Assembly (NCBI GenBank): GCA_002869095.1
Contig: PKTO01000053.1
Location: 1 to 9,473, forward strand
Direction: 5' to 3'
Source: Clostridiales bacterium
GTDB lineage: Bacteria; Bacillota; Clostridia; Peptostreptococcales; BM714
DNA length: 9,473 bases
Shown: positions 1 through 9,095 of the stretch, in pieces
Layout of the letters: each line of letters starts with the position of its first letter
Numbering within the stretch: the first letter of the stretch is position 1
Notes under the pieces: model-generated
What the model saw: only the letters and a program-made list of their open reading frames with translations
The model's database searches: none
What the model was told of the DNA's origin: nothing
Position numbers and translations under genes: made by a program

Positions 1-1
1 C

Positions 2-1081
2 ATGCTCGAACAGGCCGAACCCGTCGGAGCCCCCGTCACGCTTCGCCTAACCGGAAACGATTCCGCGCTTCTTAGAAATTCGGCAGAAAATGTCAAAAAT
101 ATGCTTGCTGAAATAGAAGGAACAAAAAATATCACTGACGACACCTATGAATATACATACGAATTCGTAGTCAATCCAAAAGGAATAAAGACAAGTATCT
201 TTGGAATTTCAAACTATGAGCTGCAGAATGAAATCAGCATAGCACTAAGAGGCCGTGAATCAAGCACTTTCAGAGACAATGGCAAGGAATATCCGATAAT
301 TGCAGAGAGCGACATAGACACAAAAGCCGAACTTGAAAACCTCATGATAAAGTCCCAAGCAACAGGAAGAAAGGTTCTACTTAAGGAAATAGCGGATATT
401 GAGCTGAAATCCCAGTTGCCAGTAATAAATAAATATAACGGCGAATTGGCAATCAGCGTATACAGCGATATTTCAGACGGATATTCATCTTCAAAGATTG
501 GAAGTGAATTGGGTCAAATGCTTAAGGATGCCGATTTCCCCGAAGGAATTCGATACGAGTTCAACGGAGAGCCTGAAAAAATACGGGAAAACTTCGGAAA
601 CATCGCAGTCGCCGCAATTTTCGCCGTACTTTCGGTTTATTTAATATTGCTCATTCAATTCAAATCATTCCTGCAGCCACTGATAATTCTTATGACTGTT
701 CCTCTTGCAATTATAGGCTCCATAACCGGACTCTTTCTCTTCAATCAAAAACTTTCATTTGTCGCCATGCTCGGAATGGTAAGCCTTCTGGGAATAGTCG
801 TCAACAATGCCATTATACTAATCGACTTCATCAATTCCGAACTCGAAGAAGGCAAGACCATAAAGAAGTCATGCATAGACGCCGTCAACAAGAGAATGCG
901 CCCCATAATGCTCAGTACATGGACAACAATCATCGGGCTTACACCCCTGGTGTATTCCGGAAGCGCCCTCTTCACTCCAATGGCAATCGCACTTATGAGC
1001 GGGCTTCTAATTTCCACAGTTCTTACCATGGTTGTAATACCTGTCATCTACAGCATAGTCATGGAACGATTTGTGAATTGA
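2..1081 (+). CDS. RND-family efflux permease (AcrB/HAE1-like), C-terminal part; 5' end cut by window
   Basis: Inner-membrane proton-driven exporter of the resistance-nodulation-division superfamily (ACR_tran family). The visible 359 residues are about a third of a usual protein of 1000 or more residues. The frame is open at the left edge, so the ATG at position 2 is probably an internal Met. Residues 1-190 form the second large extracytoplasmic (porter) loop. Five hydrophobic segments follow, at about 200-220, 224-246, 252-276, 302-320 and 326-351, matching TM8-TM12. The segment GIVVNNAIILIDF (264-276) aligns with the AcrB TM10 segment that carries Lys940; here that residue is Asn268, as in many RND proteins outside the AcrB subgroup. 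RMRPIMLSTWTTIIGLTPL (298-316) is the expected TM11 entry motif. The TM4 proton-relay Asp residues lie outside the window, and so does any membrane-fusion partner. Substrate (drug, metal or lipid) cannot be assigned. It is convergent with the minus-strand genes. Confidence 0.93.
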   Translation: MLEQAEPVGAPVTLRLTGNDSALLRNSAENVKNMLAEIEGTKNITDDTYEYTYEFVVNPKGIKTSIFGISNYELQNEISIALRGRESSTFRDNGKEYPIIAESDIDTKAELENLMIKSQATGRKVLLKEIADIELKSQLPVINKYNGELAISVYSDISDGYSSSKIGSELGQMLKDADFPEGIRYEFNGEPEKIRENFGNIAVAAIFAVLSVYLILLIQFKSFLQPLIILMTVPLAIIGSITGLFLFNQKLSFVAMLGMVSLLGIVVNNAIILIDFINSELEEGKTIKKSCIDAVNKRMRPIMLSTWTTIIGLTPLVYSGSALFTPMAIALMSGLLISTVLTMVVIPVIYSIVMERFVN

Positions 1082-1106
1082 CAGCAATCTATTTATCCCA
1101 ATATAA

Positions 1107-1141
1107 AACCATGCCTAAATTACCGGCATGGTTGGTTTTTT
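1107..1141. terminator. Probable bidirectional Rho-independent terminator between RND gene and ssrA
   Basis: A 9-bp perfect stem (aaccatgcc 1107-1115 with ggcatggtt 1125-1133) encloses a 9-nt loop. On the + strand it is followed by ttgg-type bases and then a run of six T (1136-1141), which suits the end of the RND transcript. On the minus strand the same stem is followed by TTTATATT, which suits the end of ssrA, whose mature 3' CCA ends only 8 nt before the stem. The + strand T-run reaches into the CCA end of ssrA. Function is inferred from structure only. Confidence 0.75.
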
Positions 1142-1494
1142 GGTGGAGGCGGCGGGAATCGAACCCGCGTCCGAAAGCACTTTACATTAAACTTCTCCGA
1201 GCGCAGTCATTGATTTGTTTCTCGCTTCCGAAGCCGCTCAATGACAAGCTGCTTCATCTGCCAGTCCCAATTGTTTCAGCAAGAGGTCGGGACAACCCTC
1301 AGACTGGATCCCCGCATATCGACATCCTATTGCTGCGGCGGCGGGTAGGCTACAGCAGGATGAGCCGCATTAAGCGGCTAAAGCGTAATTATTATCTGCG
1401 TTTATATTTTTTGCCAAGTTTTTTAATGTGGCACCCGACAAACCACAGCTCGCTATTCAATGCTCCATACCCCCGTCGAAACCTGTACGCCCCC
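1141..1494 (-). ncRNA. ssrA: tmRNA (transfer-messenger RNA, 10Sa RNA)
   Basis: Rescues ribosomes stalled on mRNA lacking a stop codon and adds a degradation tag to the unfinished protein. The minus strand starts GGGGGCG (1494-1488), which pairs with CGCCTCC (1151-1145) as a 7-bp acceptor stem, followed by A and an encoded CCA (1143-1141). The T-arm has TTCGATT between GCGGG and CCCGC. The 5' D-like region contains the typical GGTTTCGACGGGG. A long helix 2 forms from 1456-1462 with 1185-1191 and from 1448-1452 with 1198-1202. Pseudoknot 1 forms from 1443-1447 with 1427-1431 and from 1433-1439 with 1413-1419. The stop codon of the tag lies in the loop of a GCCGC/GCGGC hairpin. The length of 354 nt is normal. 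The mature 5' end is only 3 nt after the smpB stop codon, with no convincing promoter between, so it is probably co-transcribed with smpB and trimmed by RNase P and 3' processing. Confidence 0.97.
1370..1399 (-). other. tmRNA tag reading frame, encoding ADNNYALAA
   Basis: The resume codon is read as GCA at 1399-1397, followed by GAT AAT AAT TAC GCT TTA GCC GCT and stop TAA at 1372-1370. The tag ADNNYALAA ends in the ALAA recognised by ClpXP-type proteases. The start was chosen by comparison with E. coli tmRNA: in both, an A-rich linker (AAAAAATA...) separates pseudoknot 1 from the GCA resume codon, here by 13 nt. An in-frame GCA further upstream (1414-1412) would give a 14-residue tag, but it lies in the predicted pseudoknot stem and is less likely. 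Confidence 0.85.
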
Positions 1495-1497
1495 TTG

Positions 1498-1965
1498 TCA
1501 TTCTCCCCTTTGGGACTTTCGCATTTCCTTCTGCATTCTTCTTTCTGCATCCTTCTTAGCAATTGTCTGCCGCTTGTCATAGAGCTTCTTTCCTTTCCCT
1601 ACGCCAAGTTCCAGCTTGACCAGCCCTTTTTCATTCAAATATATTCTAAGCGGTACGAGTGTGTAACCTTTTTGAGTGGTATAGCCGATGAGTTTTCTTA
1701 TTTCCCTTTTATTCAAAAGCAATTTTTTGGGCCTCAGAGGATCTGTATTGAAAATATTCCCTTTTTCATAAGGGCTTACGTGAACACCAAGAAGAAAAAT
1801 TTCATTTCCATGAATCTCGGCATAGCCTTCCTTCAGGTTTATTCTTCCCATTCGTATCGATTTGACCTCCGTGCCTTTTAAAACCATTCCGGCTTCGTAG
1901 GTTTCCTCAATAAAATAATCATGCCTTGCTTTTCTGTTGTTTGCCAAAACCTTCATTTCATTCAT
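1498..1965 (-). CDS. smpB: SsrA-binding protein SmpB
   Basis: Small cytoplasmic RNA-binding protein that binds the tRNA-like domain of tmRNA and places it in the A site of stalled ribosomes. The 155 residues match the family length. Conserved segments are [16 protein letters not shown] (11-26), [10 protein letters not shown] (29-38), EGYAEI (46-51), the central [10 protein letters not shown] (105-114), and [10 protein letters not shown] (123-132). A basic C-terminal tail ([17 protein letters not shown], about 137-153) becomes helical in the mRNA channel of the ribosome. The start at 1965 has AGGTGG only 3 nt upstream; an in-frame ATG at codon 4 would put the same site 12 nt away, so the exact start is open by three residues. 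It lies 45 nt after the TM1266-like gene and its stop codon is 3 nt before tmRNA, so partner protein and partner RNA are adjacent. Confidence 0.97.
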   Translation of the reverse strand: MNEMKVLANNRKARHDYFIEETYEAGMVLKGTEVKSIRMGRINLKEGYAEIHGNEIFLLGVHVSPYEKGNIFNTDPLRPKKLLLNKREIRKLIGYTTQKGYTLVPLRIYLNEKGLVKLELGVGKGKKLYDKRQTIAKKDAERRMQKEMRKSQRGE

Positions 1966-2010
1966 GGCCCACCTGCTTCCGAACTTGAAAATCCTTTATT
2001 CTTTTAATCT

Positions 2011-2271
2011 TCAACTATCAAAATCTTTTTTTGAAATCGACGTCTTGACGCTTACTCCCTTGATGTTGCCAAGTTTGCCTGTCAATCCGTTTATTTCATC
2101 CATCGTTCCGAATACTATTATTGATACGACTGAAACTCCTGCTTCGTCATAGGGGATTCCCATCCGACCCTTTATGATTCCCTTGTATTCAGCAACATTG
2201 TCGTTGAATATATGTTGGGTTTCTCTGGGCCTTTCCAAAATCGCCCCTATGACAGCGAATTTCTTTTTCAT
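2011..2271 (-). CDS. TM1266-type small protein, putative iron-only hydrogenase system regulator family
   Basis: An 86-residue cytoplasmic protein with the fold expected of small ACT/NikR-C-like alpha-beta domains. The N-terminus FAVIGAILERPRE (5-17) forms a first strand and turn. YKGIIKGRMGIPYDEAGVSV (29-48) contains the family's R-x-G-x-P-like turn. VSIIVFGTMDEINGLTGKLG (49-68) and the closing IKGVSVKTSISKK match the T. maritima TM1266 pattern of GKLG followed by GVxVKT. From established knowledge, the family is named for association with [FeFe]-hydrogenase maturation genes in anaerobes; its ligand and target are not known to me. No hydrogenase gene is visible within the window. The ATG at 2271 has a good AAGGAG site about 6 nt upstream. 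A candidate promoter (2337-2365) and a hairpin (2305-2327) precede it; smpB follows after 45 nt, probably in the same transcript. Confidence 0.82.
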   Translation of the reverse strand: MKKKFAVIGAILERPRETQHIFNDNVAEYKGIIKGRMGIPYDEAGVSVVSIIVFGTMDEINGLTGKLGNIKGVSVKTSISKKDFDS

Positions 2272-2304
2272 TGCTTTCTCCTTGTAATCTGTTTTCAGTC
2301 AAGA

Positions 2305-2327
2305 CCTCCCGGAAGCTATCCGGGAGG
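2305..2327 (-). other. 9-bp hairpin between rnr and the TM1266-like gene
   Basis: Perfect G+C-rich stem cctcccgga (2305-2313) with tccgggagg (2319-2327) around a 5-nt loop. Neither strand has a clean T-run after it (TCTTGACTG on the minus strand), so it is a poor intrinsic terminator as it stands. It lies just downstream of the expected start site of the 2337-2365 promoter, so it could cap the 5' end of that transcript as a stem-loop, or weaken rnr read-through. Which role holds cannot be read from sequence. Confidence 0.6.
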
Positions 2328-2336
2328 CTCAATATC

Positions 2337-2365
2337 ATTCTACCATTTTTGACGCTTTATTTCAA
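2337..2365 (-). promoter_or_regulatory. Candidate sigma-A promoter for TM1266-like gene, smpB and ssrA
   Basis: Minus strand TTGAAA (2365-2360), a 17-nt spacer and TAGAAT (2342-2337). Each hexamer matches the sigma-A consensus at five of six positions. The -35 box overlaps the last codons and the stop of rnr. The start site would fall near 2330, giving a leader of about 60 nt to the 2271 ATG that begins with the 2305-2327 hairpin. Predicted from sequence only. Confidence 0.55.
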
Positions 2366-4489
2366 TTCCTCAAGCTCGAAGTCTATTTCACCCTGGGGCA
2401 CGTCCACCCGAATCAAAAGCACTTTGACATCGTCTCCAAGCCTGTATCTTTTTCCTGTCCTTTCACCTGTAAACACCATGTTGTCACCGTCATAATTGTA
2501 ATAATCGTCGTCCAGCGAAGCAACCCTAACCAATCCCTCTATGGTATTCGGCAGCTGGACAAAGAATCCGAACGATGTTACGGAAGTTATTATTCCGTCG
2601 AAAACCTCGCCCACGTGATGGCTCATATATTCCGCCTTCTTGAGATCGTCTGTGTCCCTTTCGGCTTCCATAGCTATTCTTTCCCTTTCCGAAGACCTTT
2701 CGGCGGTGTTTTTGACTATGGCAGACAAGGCTTTTTTACGCCCTTCCGTAATGCCTCCTTTAAGATATTCCTTTATTATTCTATGAATCTGCAAGTCTGG
2801 ATATCTTCTTATCGGAGATGTGAAATGAGTATAGTACTTGGCCGCCAAGCCGAAATGTCCAAGGTTGTCCTCGGAATAACGGGCTTGCTTCAAGGAGCGC
2901 AGCATCAATGTATGGACAAAAAGTTCTTCTTTGTGCCCTTTGACTTTTTCAAGCAGGTCTCTCAGCGCTTTCGGATGAACCTCTGTTCCAATTCCCTTTA
3001 TGTGATATCCGAGATTATGGACTAGATTGTTGAAGTTTTCGAGTTTTTCGATGTCGGGCATTTCATGGACCCTGTATACGAACGGAATCTTGAGCCAGAA
3101 AATATGCTCTGCAACTGTTTCATTGCATATGAGCATGAAATCCTCAATAATCTTATGGGAAACTGTCCTTTCCTCCACTACCACATCAACCGCTTCGCGT
3201 TCTTCATTCAGGATTACTTTCGCCTCCGGCAAGTCGAAGTCGATCGCACCTCTGTCTTCGCGGTTCTTTCTTATGATTGAGCTTAGTTCCCTCATGTCCT
3301 CAAACATATCTCTGATATATTCATACTTTTCAAGTTCCGGACTCTTTTCATTTTCAAGCAAGGCAGTGACATCTTTGTATGTCATTCTCTCTGAAGAATT
3401 GATTATGCTTTCGAAAATATCATACTTGATCAATTTGCCTTTCTTGTCTATTTGCATTTCCACCGACAATGTCAATCTGTCGACTCTTGGATTCAAGCTG
3501 CATATGCCGTTTGAAAGCCTCTTTGGAAGCATTGGAATCACTCTGTCGGCAAGATACACGCTCGTAGCCCTCTTGAGGGCTTCCTTGTCCATCTTTGCCC
3601 CTTCGCCGACATAATGGGTAACATCCGCTATGTGGACCCCCAGCAGGAAGTCCCCGTTTTCCAGTTTCTTTATGGAAACCGCATCGTCAAGGTCCTTGGC
3701 GTCAGCTCCGTCAATCGTGACTATTTTTTCATTTCTAAGGTCTCTTCTTCCCTCGATTTCTGATTCGCTTACAGCTTCCTCCACCCTCTCGGCCTCGTCG
3801 AGCACCTTTTGCGGAAATTCTTCGGGCAGCTGGTGGCGTCTTATTATTGAAAGTATGTCGGTCCCAATATCGTCTTTGTCTCCGAGGATTTCAACTATCT
3901 TACCTTCAGGGTTTCTTCCCGGCGCAGGCCATGCGGTTATTGCCGCTACAACCTTATGCCCTGCTTTTGCGTTCATTGCCTCAGTTTTAGGTATGAAAAC
4001 ATCGGTATTCATCTTTTTGTCGTCAGGAACTACGAATCCAAAATTCTTGTTTTCCTCGAAGGTTCCCACTATCATCTCATTTTTTCTTTTGCTTATTTTT
4101 ACAATTTCACCTTCGTTCTTTTTATTGAATGCTCCCTTGCTTAATATTCGCGCAACCACCGTATCGCCATTCATCGCTCCATTGATTTTGCTTGCCGGAA
4201 TGAATATGTCTTCTTTCTCGGTCTTGGAAACAACAAATCCATATCCGTTCTTAGTCATGTCGAGAATTCCGACAACCAAATTCAGCTTTTCAGGCAAAGC
4301 GTATTTATCATGCCTTGTCTTCATTATTCGGCCTTCCTCGACCAATTCATCCAAATATGTTATGAATTTACCTATATTCTTTCCCTTGACTTGAAATGTC
4401 TTTACGAGTTCGTCTTCCTTCATAGGTTTATATGCCTTTTCATTCATTAATTGCAAAATCATATCTTTTTCGATTAAAATGTCAATCAC
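2357..4489 (-). CDS. rnr: Ribonuclease R (3'-5' exoribonuclease, RNB family)
   Basis: Processive 3'-5' exoribonuclease that degrades structured RNA; in bacteria it also clears the defective mRNA released by tmRNA-SmpB. The 710 residues have full family order: an N-terminal winged-helix-like domain (about 8-66), two cold-shock/OB domains (about 70-130 and 138-203), the RNB catalytic domain (about 248-575) and an S1 domain (about 625-706). The catalytic metal site is IDGADAKDLDDA (259-270), with Asp260, Asp266, Asp268 and Asp269 at the spacing of E. coli Asp272/278/280/281. TSPIRRYPDLQIHR (557-570) is the usual RNB signature. The protein stops right after S1 and lacks the long lysine-rich tail of E. 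coli RNase R. The start is GTG at 4489, with AAAGGG only 1 nt before it; the next ATG is codon 10 without a clear site, so the first residues are uncertain. It has its own promoter (4515-4544). Confidence 0.97.
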   Translation of the reverse strand: MIDILIEKDMILQLMNEKAYKPMKEDELVKTFQVKGKNIGKFITYLDELVEEGRIMKTRHDKYALPEKLNLVVGILDMTKNGYGFVVSKTEKEDIFIPASKINGAMNGDTVVARILSKGAFNKKNEGEIVKISKRKNEMIVGTFEENKNFGFVVPDDKKMNTDVFIPKTEAMNAKAGHKVVAAITAWPAPGRNPEGKIVEILGDKDDIGTDILSIIRRHQLPEEFPQKVLDEAERVEEAVSESEIEGRRDLRNEKIVTIDGADAKDLDDAVSIKKLENGDFLLGVHIADVTHYVGEGAKMDKEALKRATSVYLADRVIPMLPKRLSNGICSLNPRVDRLTLSVEMQIDKKGKLIKYDIFESIINSSERMTYKDVTALLENEKSPELEKYEYIRDMFEDMRELSSIIRKNREDRGAIDFDLPEAKVILNEEREAVDVVVEERTVSHKIIEDFMLICNETVAEHIFWLKIPFVYRVHEMPDIEKLENFNNLVHNLGYHIKGIGTEVHPKALRDLLEKVKGHKEELFVHTLMLRSLKQARYSEDNLGHFGLAAKYYTHFTSPIRRYPDLQIHRIIKEYLKGGITEGRKKALSAIVKNTAERSSERERIAMEAERDTDDLKKAEYMSHHVGEVFDGIITSVTSFGFFVQLPNTIEGLVRVASLDDDYYNYDGDNMVFTGERTGKRYRLGDDVKVLLIRVDVPQGEIDFELEELK

Positions 4490-4514
4490 ACCCTTTGTTT
4501 TTATTTGTCATTCC

Positions 4515-4544
4515 ATTATACCGAACATTTGATTGTTTTACCAA
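4515..4544 (-). promoter_or_regulatory. Candidate sigma-A promoter of rnr
   Basis: Minus strand TTGGTA (4544-4539), an 18-nt spacer and a perfect TATAAT (4520-4515). The start site would lie near 4508, leaving a leader of only about 19 nt before the GTG at 4489. It lies just downstream of the hppA terminator hairpin, consistent with rnr being a separate transcription unit. The -35 match is moderate (four of six). Confidence 0.6.
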
Positions 4545-4574
4545 TTATTAGAATGAGATTCAATTCCATATGCT

Positions 4575-4603
4575 AAAAGCTCCCCTTCGAAATGAAGGGG
4601 AGC
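4575..4603 (-). terminator. Rho-independent terminator after hppA
   Basis: A 10-bp perfect stem (gctccccttc 4579-4588 with gaaggggagc 4594-4603) and a 5-nt loop. On the minus strand it is followed by TTTT (4578-4575) and an A+T-rich stretch. It starts 29 nt after the hppA stop codon. The T-run is short, so termination may be incomplete. Confidence 0.78.
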
Positions 4604-4632
4604 CTGAACAACTTGTTTATTCGCGTCATGAA

Positions 4633-6639
4633 CTAAAACAGCATTCCGCCCATTTTCACAAACAGTGGTGCGAATACAAGCGCAACGATTGTCATTAGTT
4701 TTATGAGGATGTTTATCGAAGGACCGGATGTATCCTTGAAAGGGTCGCCGACCGTATCGCCGACAACAGCAGCTTTATGCGGATCGCTTCCTTTTCCTCC
4801 GTGATTTCCCTCTTCGATGTATTTTTTGGCATTGTCCCATGCGCCGCCTGCATTGGCCATGAATATAGCCATCAATACTCCTGTTACAAGAGCACCGGCC
4901 AAAAGTCCTCCGAGAGCTTCAGGTCCAAGAAGCAAGCCCATTGCTATTGGAGCAACGACTGCCATGATTCCTGGAACAAGCATTTCCTTGAGTGCCGCCG
5001 CTGTTGAAATATCAACGCATTTTGCATATTCGGGTTTTGCTGTCCCCTCCATGATTCCGGGGATTTCCTTGAATTGTCGCCTTACTTCTTCAATCATTTC
5101 AAATGCTGCCTTTCCGACTGATTCCATTGTCATGGCCGAGAAAAGGAATGGAAGCATTCCGCCTACAAACAATCCCACAACGACTCTAGGATCCAATATG
5201 CTTATTTCTGTAACTTGCGCTACTGTTGCATATGATGCGAACAGAGCCAAAGCCGTAAGGGCGGCTGAACCTATGGCAAAGCCTTTGCCTATTGCTGCTG
5301 TCGTGTTTCCGACTGCATCAAGCTTGTCTGTGATGTTTCTAACGTCATTGGGCAACTCGCACATTTCGGCAATTCCGCCTGCATTGTCCGCAATCGGCCC
5401 ATAAGCGTCTACTGCAACAGTTACGCCAGCGGTCGAAAGCATTCCGACTGCAGCCAAGGCGATTCCGTAAAGTCCCATGAATTGAAAAGCTATGAGTATT
5501 CCAACGCTTATTGCAATAATCGGCGCCGCTGTAGAAAACATTCCTACTGCCAAACCGCTGATTATTGTTGTTGCAGGTCCTGTTTCGGACTGCATTGCAA
5601 TCTTTTTGACCGAATTGTAATCGCCGGAAGTATATATCTCGGTCAATTGTCCAATCACAAGCCCGACTACCAATCCTGCAGCTATTGCGAAGAAGGCTTT
5701 AAGATTGCCGAAGAACATTCGGCTCATGAAGAATGCCCCTACTATCACAAGAATCCCGCTTACATAGGTGCTCATTTTAAGCGCTTTATGCGGATCTGAA
5801 TTTTCGTCTCCCTTTACAAACAGGGTTCCTATGATTGATGCTATGATTCCGAATGAAGCCAAGGCCAAAGGAAACAACGCTCCCGCCTTGTCCACTATGC
5901 TCATGTCAATTACCGCTTTTGAAGAAACGCCAAGAGTTATGGCGGCTATTATCGATCCTACATACGATTCGAAAAGGTCCGCGCCCATTCCGGCAACGTC
6001 GCCGACATTGTCTCCAACATTGTCTGCAATTACAGCCGGATTTCTCGGGTCGTCCTCGGGAATGCCTGCCTCAACTTTTCCAACCAGGTCGGCTCCGACA
6101 TCGGCAGCCTTTGTATAAATTCCTCCGCCTACACGTCCGAACAGCGCTATGGAAGAAGCTCCAAGACCGAATCCTGTTATTATTTCAGGTTTTCCAAAAA
6201 TTATATATGCCATTCCGACCCCGATGATTCCAAGTCCGACAACGGACATGCCCATTACGGCTCCACCTGAAAAGGCGACTGAAAGAGCCTTGTTCATTCC
6301 GCCTGTCATGGCTGCATTGGCAGTTCTTACATTGGCTTTTGTAGCTACTTTCATTCCAAAGAAACCCGCCAAAGCCGAAAAAACGGCTCCAAACAAGAAG
6401 CATATTGCCGTAAGCCAGTCAATGCCAAAGCCTACAACAACAAAGACCACTGCCGCAAAAACAACAAGCGACTTGTACTCCCTTGTCAAGAACGCCATGG
6501 ATCCTTCCTGAATGTAGGAAGATATTTCTTGCATTCTTTCATTTCCAACTTCAACTTTATTGATTTTGTTTGCCAGCATCAATGCAAAAAGCAGCGCTGC
6601 CACCCCTACAACCGGCACGATGTAAATTAGTGATTCCAT
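4633..6639 (-). CDS. hppA: Membrane-bound ion-translocating pyrophosphatase, K+-dependent, Na+-pump type
   Basis: Integral membrane enzyme that hydrolyses pyrophosphate and pumps Na+ (or H+) across the cytoplasmic membrane. The 668 residues are mostly hydrophobic helices, about 16 expected. The active-site loop is [20 protein letters not shown] (171-190), followed by [20 protein letters not shown] (195-214). A second site loop is [12 protein letters not shown] (411-422), and a third, near the C-terminus, is [21 protein letters not shown] (618-638), ahead of Lys647. [16 protein letters not shown] (444-459) has Ala448 and Gly451 where K+-independent enzymes carry Lys and Thr, so K+ dependence is predicted. 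FESY (223-226), with Glu224, matches Na+-pumping pyrophosphatases such as that of Thermotoga rather than plant H+-type FGSY; dual Na+/H+ transport is possible. GGGAGG 5 nt before the ATG sets the start. It follows secG by 36 nt and ends at a terminator. Confidence 0.97.
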   Translation of the reverse strand: MESLIYIVPVVGVAALLFALMLANKINKVEVGNERMQEISSYIQEGSMAFLTREYKSLVVFAAVVFVVVGFGIDWLTAICFLFGAVFSALAGFFGMKVATKANVRTANAAMTGGMNKALSVAFSGGAVMGMSVVGLGIIGVGMAYIIFGKPEIITGFGLGASSIALFGRVGGGIYTKAADVGADLVGKVEAGIPEDDPRNPAVIADNVGDNVGDVAGMGADLFESYVGSIIAAITLGVSSKAVIDMSIVDKAGALFPLALASFGIIASIIGTLFVKGDENSDPHKALKMSTYVSGILVIVGAFFMSRMFFGNLKAFFAIAAGLVVGLVIGQLTEIYTSGDYNSVKKIAMQSETGPATTIISGLAVGMFSTAAPIIAISVGILIAFQFMGLYGIALAAVGMLSTAGVTVAVDAYGPIADNAGGIAEMCELPNDVRNITDKLDAVGNTTAAIGKGFAIGSAALTALALFASYATVAQVTEISILDPRVVVGLFVGGMLPFLFSAMTMESVGKAAFEMIEEVRRQFKEIPGIMEGTAKPEYAKCVDISTAAALKEMLVPGIMAVVAPIAMGLLLGPEALGGLLAGALVTGVLMAIFMANAGGAWDNAKKYIEEGNHGGKGSDPHKAAVVGDTVGDPFKDTSGPSINILIKLMTIVALVFAPLFVKMGGMLF

Positions 6640-6675
6640 CTTTTCCTCCCTAAACCTTATTATATTATTTTTTGA

Positions 6676-6906
6676 TTATTGCAAGTAAACCATTGCCAGA
6701 GAGCTTATTATGAAAACTATCGCTCCTATTTTTGTTATTTTGGCCATGATTTCCTCAATCCCTCTGCCCTTTTGTTTTCCCCAGATTTGTTCCGCTCCTC
6801 CGCCTATGGCTCCAGAAAGTCCGGCGCTTTTTCCAGGTTGCAGCAATATGCTCGCAATCAGTATAATGCTTGTAATAATTTGAATTACCATGAATACAGT
6901 ACTCAT
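6676..6906 (-). CDS. secG: Preprotein translocase subunit SecG
   Basis: Small membrane subunit of the SecYEG channel that assists SecA-driven protein export. The 76 residues are of normal length. Two membrane segments are visible (about 4-22 and 56-75), joined by a cytoplasmic loop with LLQPGKSAGLSGAIGGG (21-37), the typical SecG signature, followed by a basic stretch (WGKQKGRG, 42-49). A very strong AAGGAGGTG site lies about 10 nt upstream of the ATG at 6906. The gene follows eno, as in many Firmicutes, but is separated from it by a hairpin and a promoter. It is followed by hppA, with which it probably shares a transcript. Confidence 0.95.
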   Translation of the reverse strand: MSTVFMVIQIITSIILIASILLQPGKSAGLSGAIGGGAEQIWGKQKGRGIEEIMAKITKIGAIVFIISSLAMVYLQ

Positions 6907-6944
6907 TATTTTCTACACCTCCTTGCGTCTTGATTAACAAAGAT

Positions 6945-6973
6945 ATTCTATCATAGGGCTATTTATAAATCAA
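6945..6973 (-). promoter_or_regulatory. Candidate sigma-A promoter for secG-hppA, with extended -10
   Basis: Minus strand TTGATT (6973-6968), a 17-nt spacer ending in TGA, and TAGAAT (6950-6945). The TG one base upstream of the -10 box is the extended -10 motif. The start site would be near 6938, about 30 nt before the secG ATG. A second TATAAT lies further upstream (7001-6996), but without a good -35 partner. Confidence 0.6.
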
Positions 6974-7008
6974 TGAAATAAGACTTATTCTTTGTATTAT
7001 AGCTTAAA

Positions 7009-7036
7009 GCGATGCACTCCATAGGGAATGCATCGC
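7009..7036 (-). terminator. Probable terminator hairpin after eno
   Basis: A 12-bp stem (7009-7020 with 7025-7036, one T-G wobble) and a 4-nt loop, 7 nt after the eno TAG stop codon. On the minus strand it is followed only by TTTAAGC, so the T-run is weak and read-through into secG is plausible. Its position and stem strength still suggest that it ends or protects the glycolytic transcript. Confidence 0.6.
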
Positions 7037-7043
7037 ATTTTGA

Positions 7044-9094
<2,051 letters not shown>

Positions 9095-9095
9095 A

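Noticed and set aside
1412..1414. Earlier in-frame GCA in tmRNA as resume codon, giving a 14-residue tag
   Set aside because: It falls in the predicted 3' arm of pseudoknot 1, and the later GCA (1399-1397) fits the E. coli spacing and the usual short clostridial tags.
871..1881. Long + strand open frame (336 codons) crossing the RND gene end, the terminator and ssrA
   Set aside because: It is antisense to tmRNA and smpB and overlaps the RND gene; its WWRRRESNPRP-type stretch is the usual artefact of reading the complement of a tRNA-like 3' end.
3630..4394. 254-codon + strand open frame antisense to rnr
   Set aside because: Low-complexity Ser/Phe/Pro-rich product, no ribosome site, and rnr on the other strand has complete domains; the frame is a by-product of rnr codon use.
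4817..5404. 195-codon + strand open frame antisense to hppA, and similar frames at 5768-6118 and 6149-6511
   Set aside because: Ala/Ser/Pro-rich shadows of the highly conserved pyrophosphatase, with no motifs or start signals of their own.
6650..6667. TATAAT-like box between secG and hppA as a separate hppA promoter
   Set aside because: The gap is simply A+T-rich and no -35 box is found at acceptable spacing; TTGCAA lies only 14 nt away.
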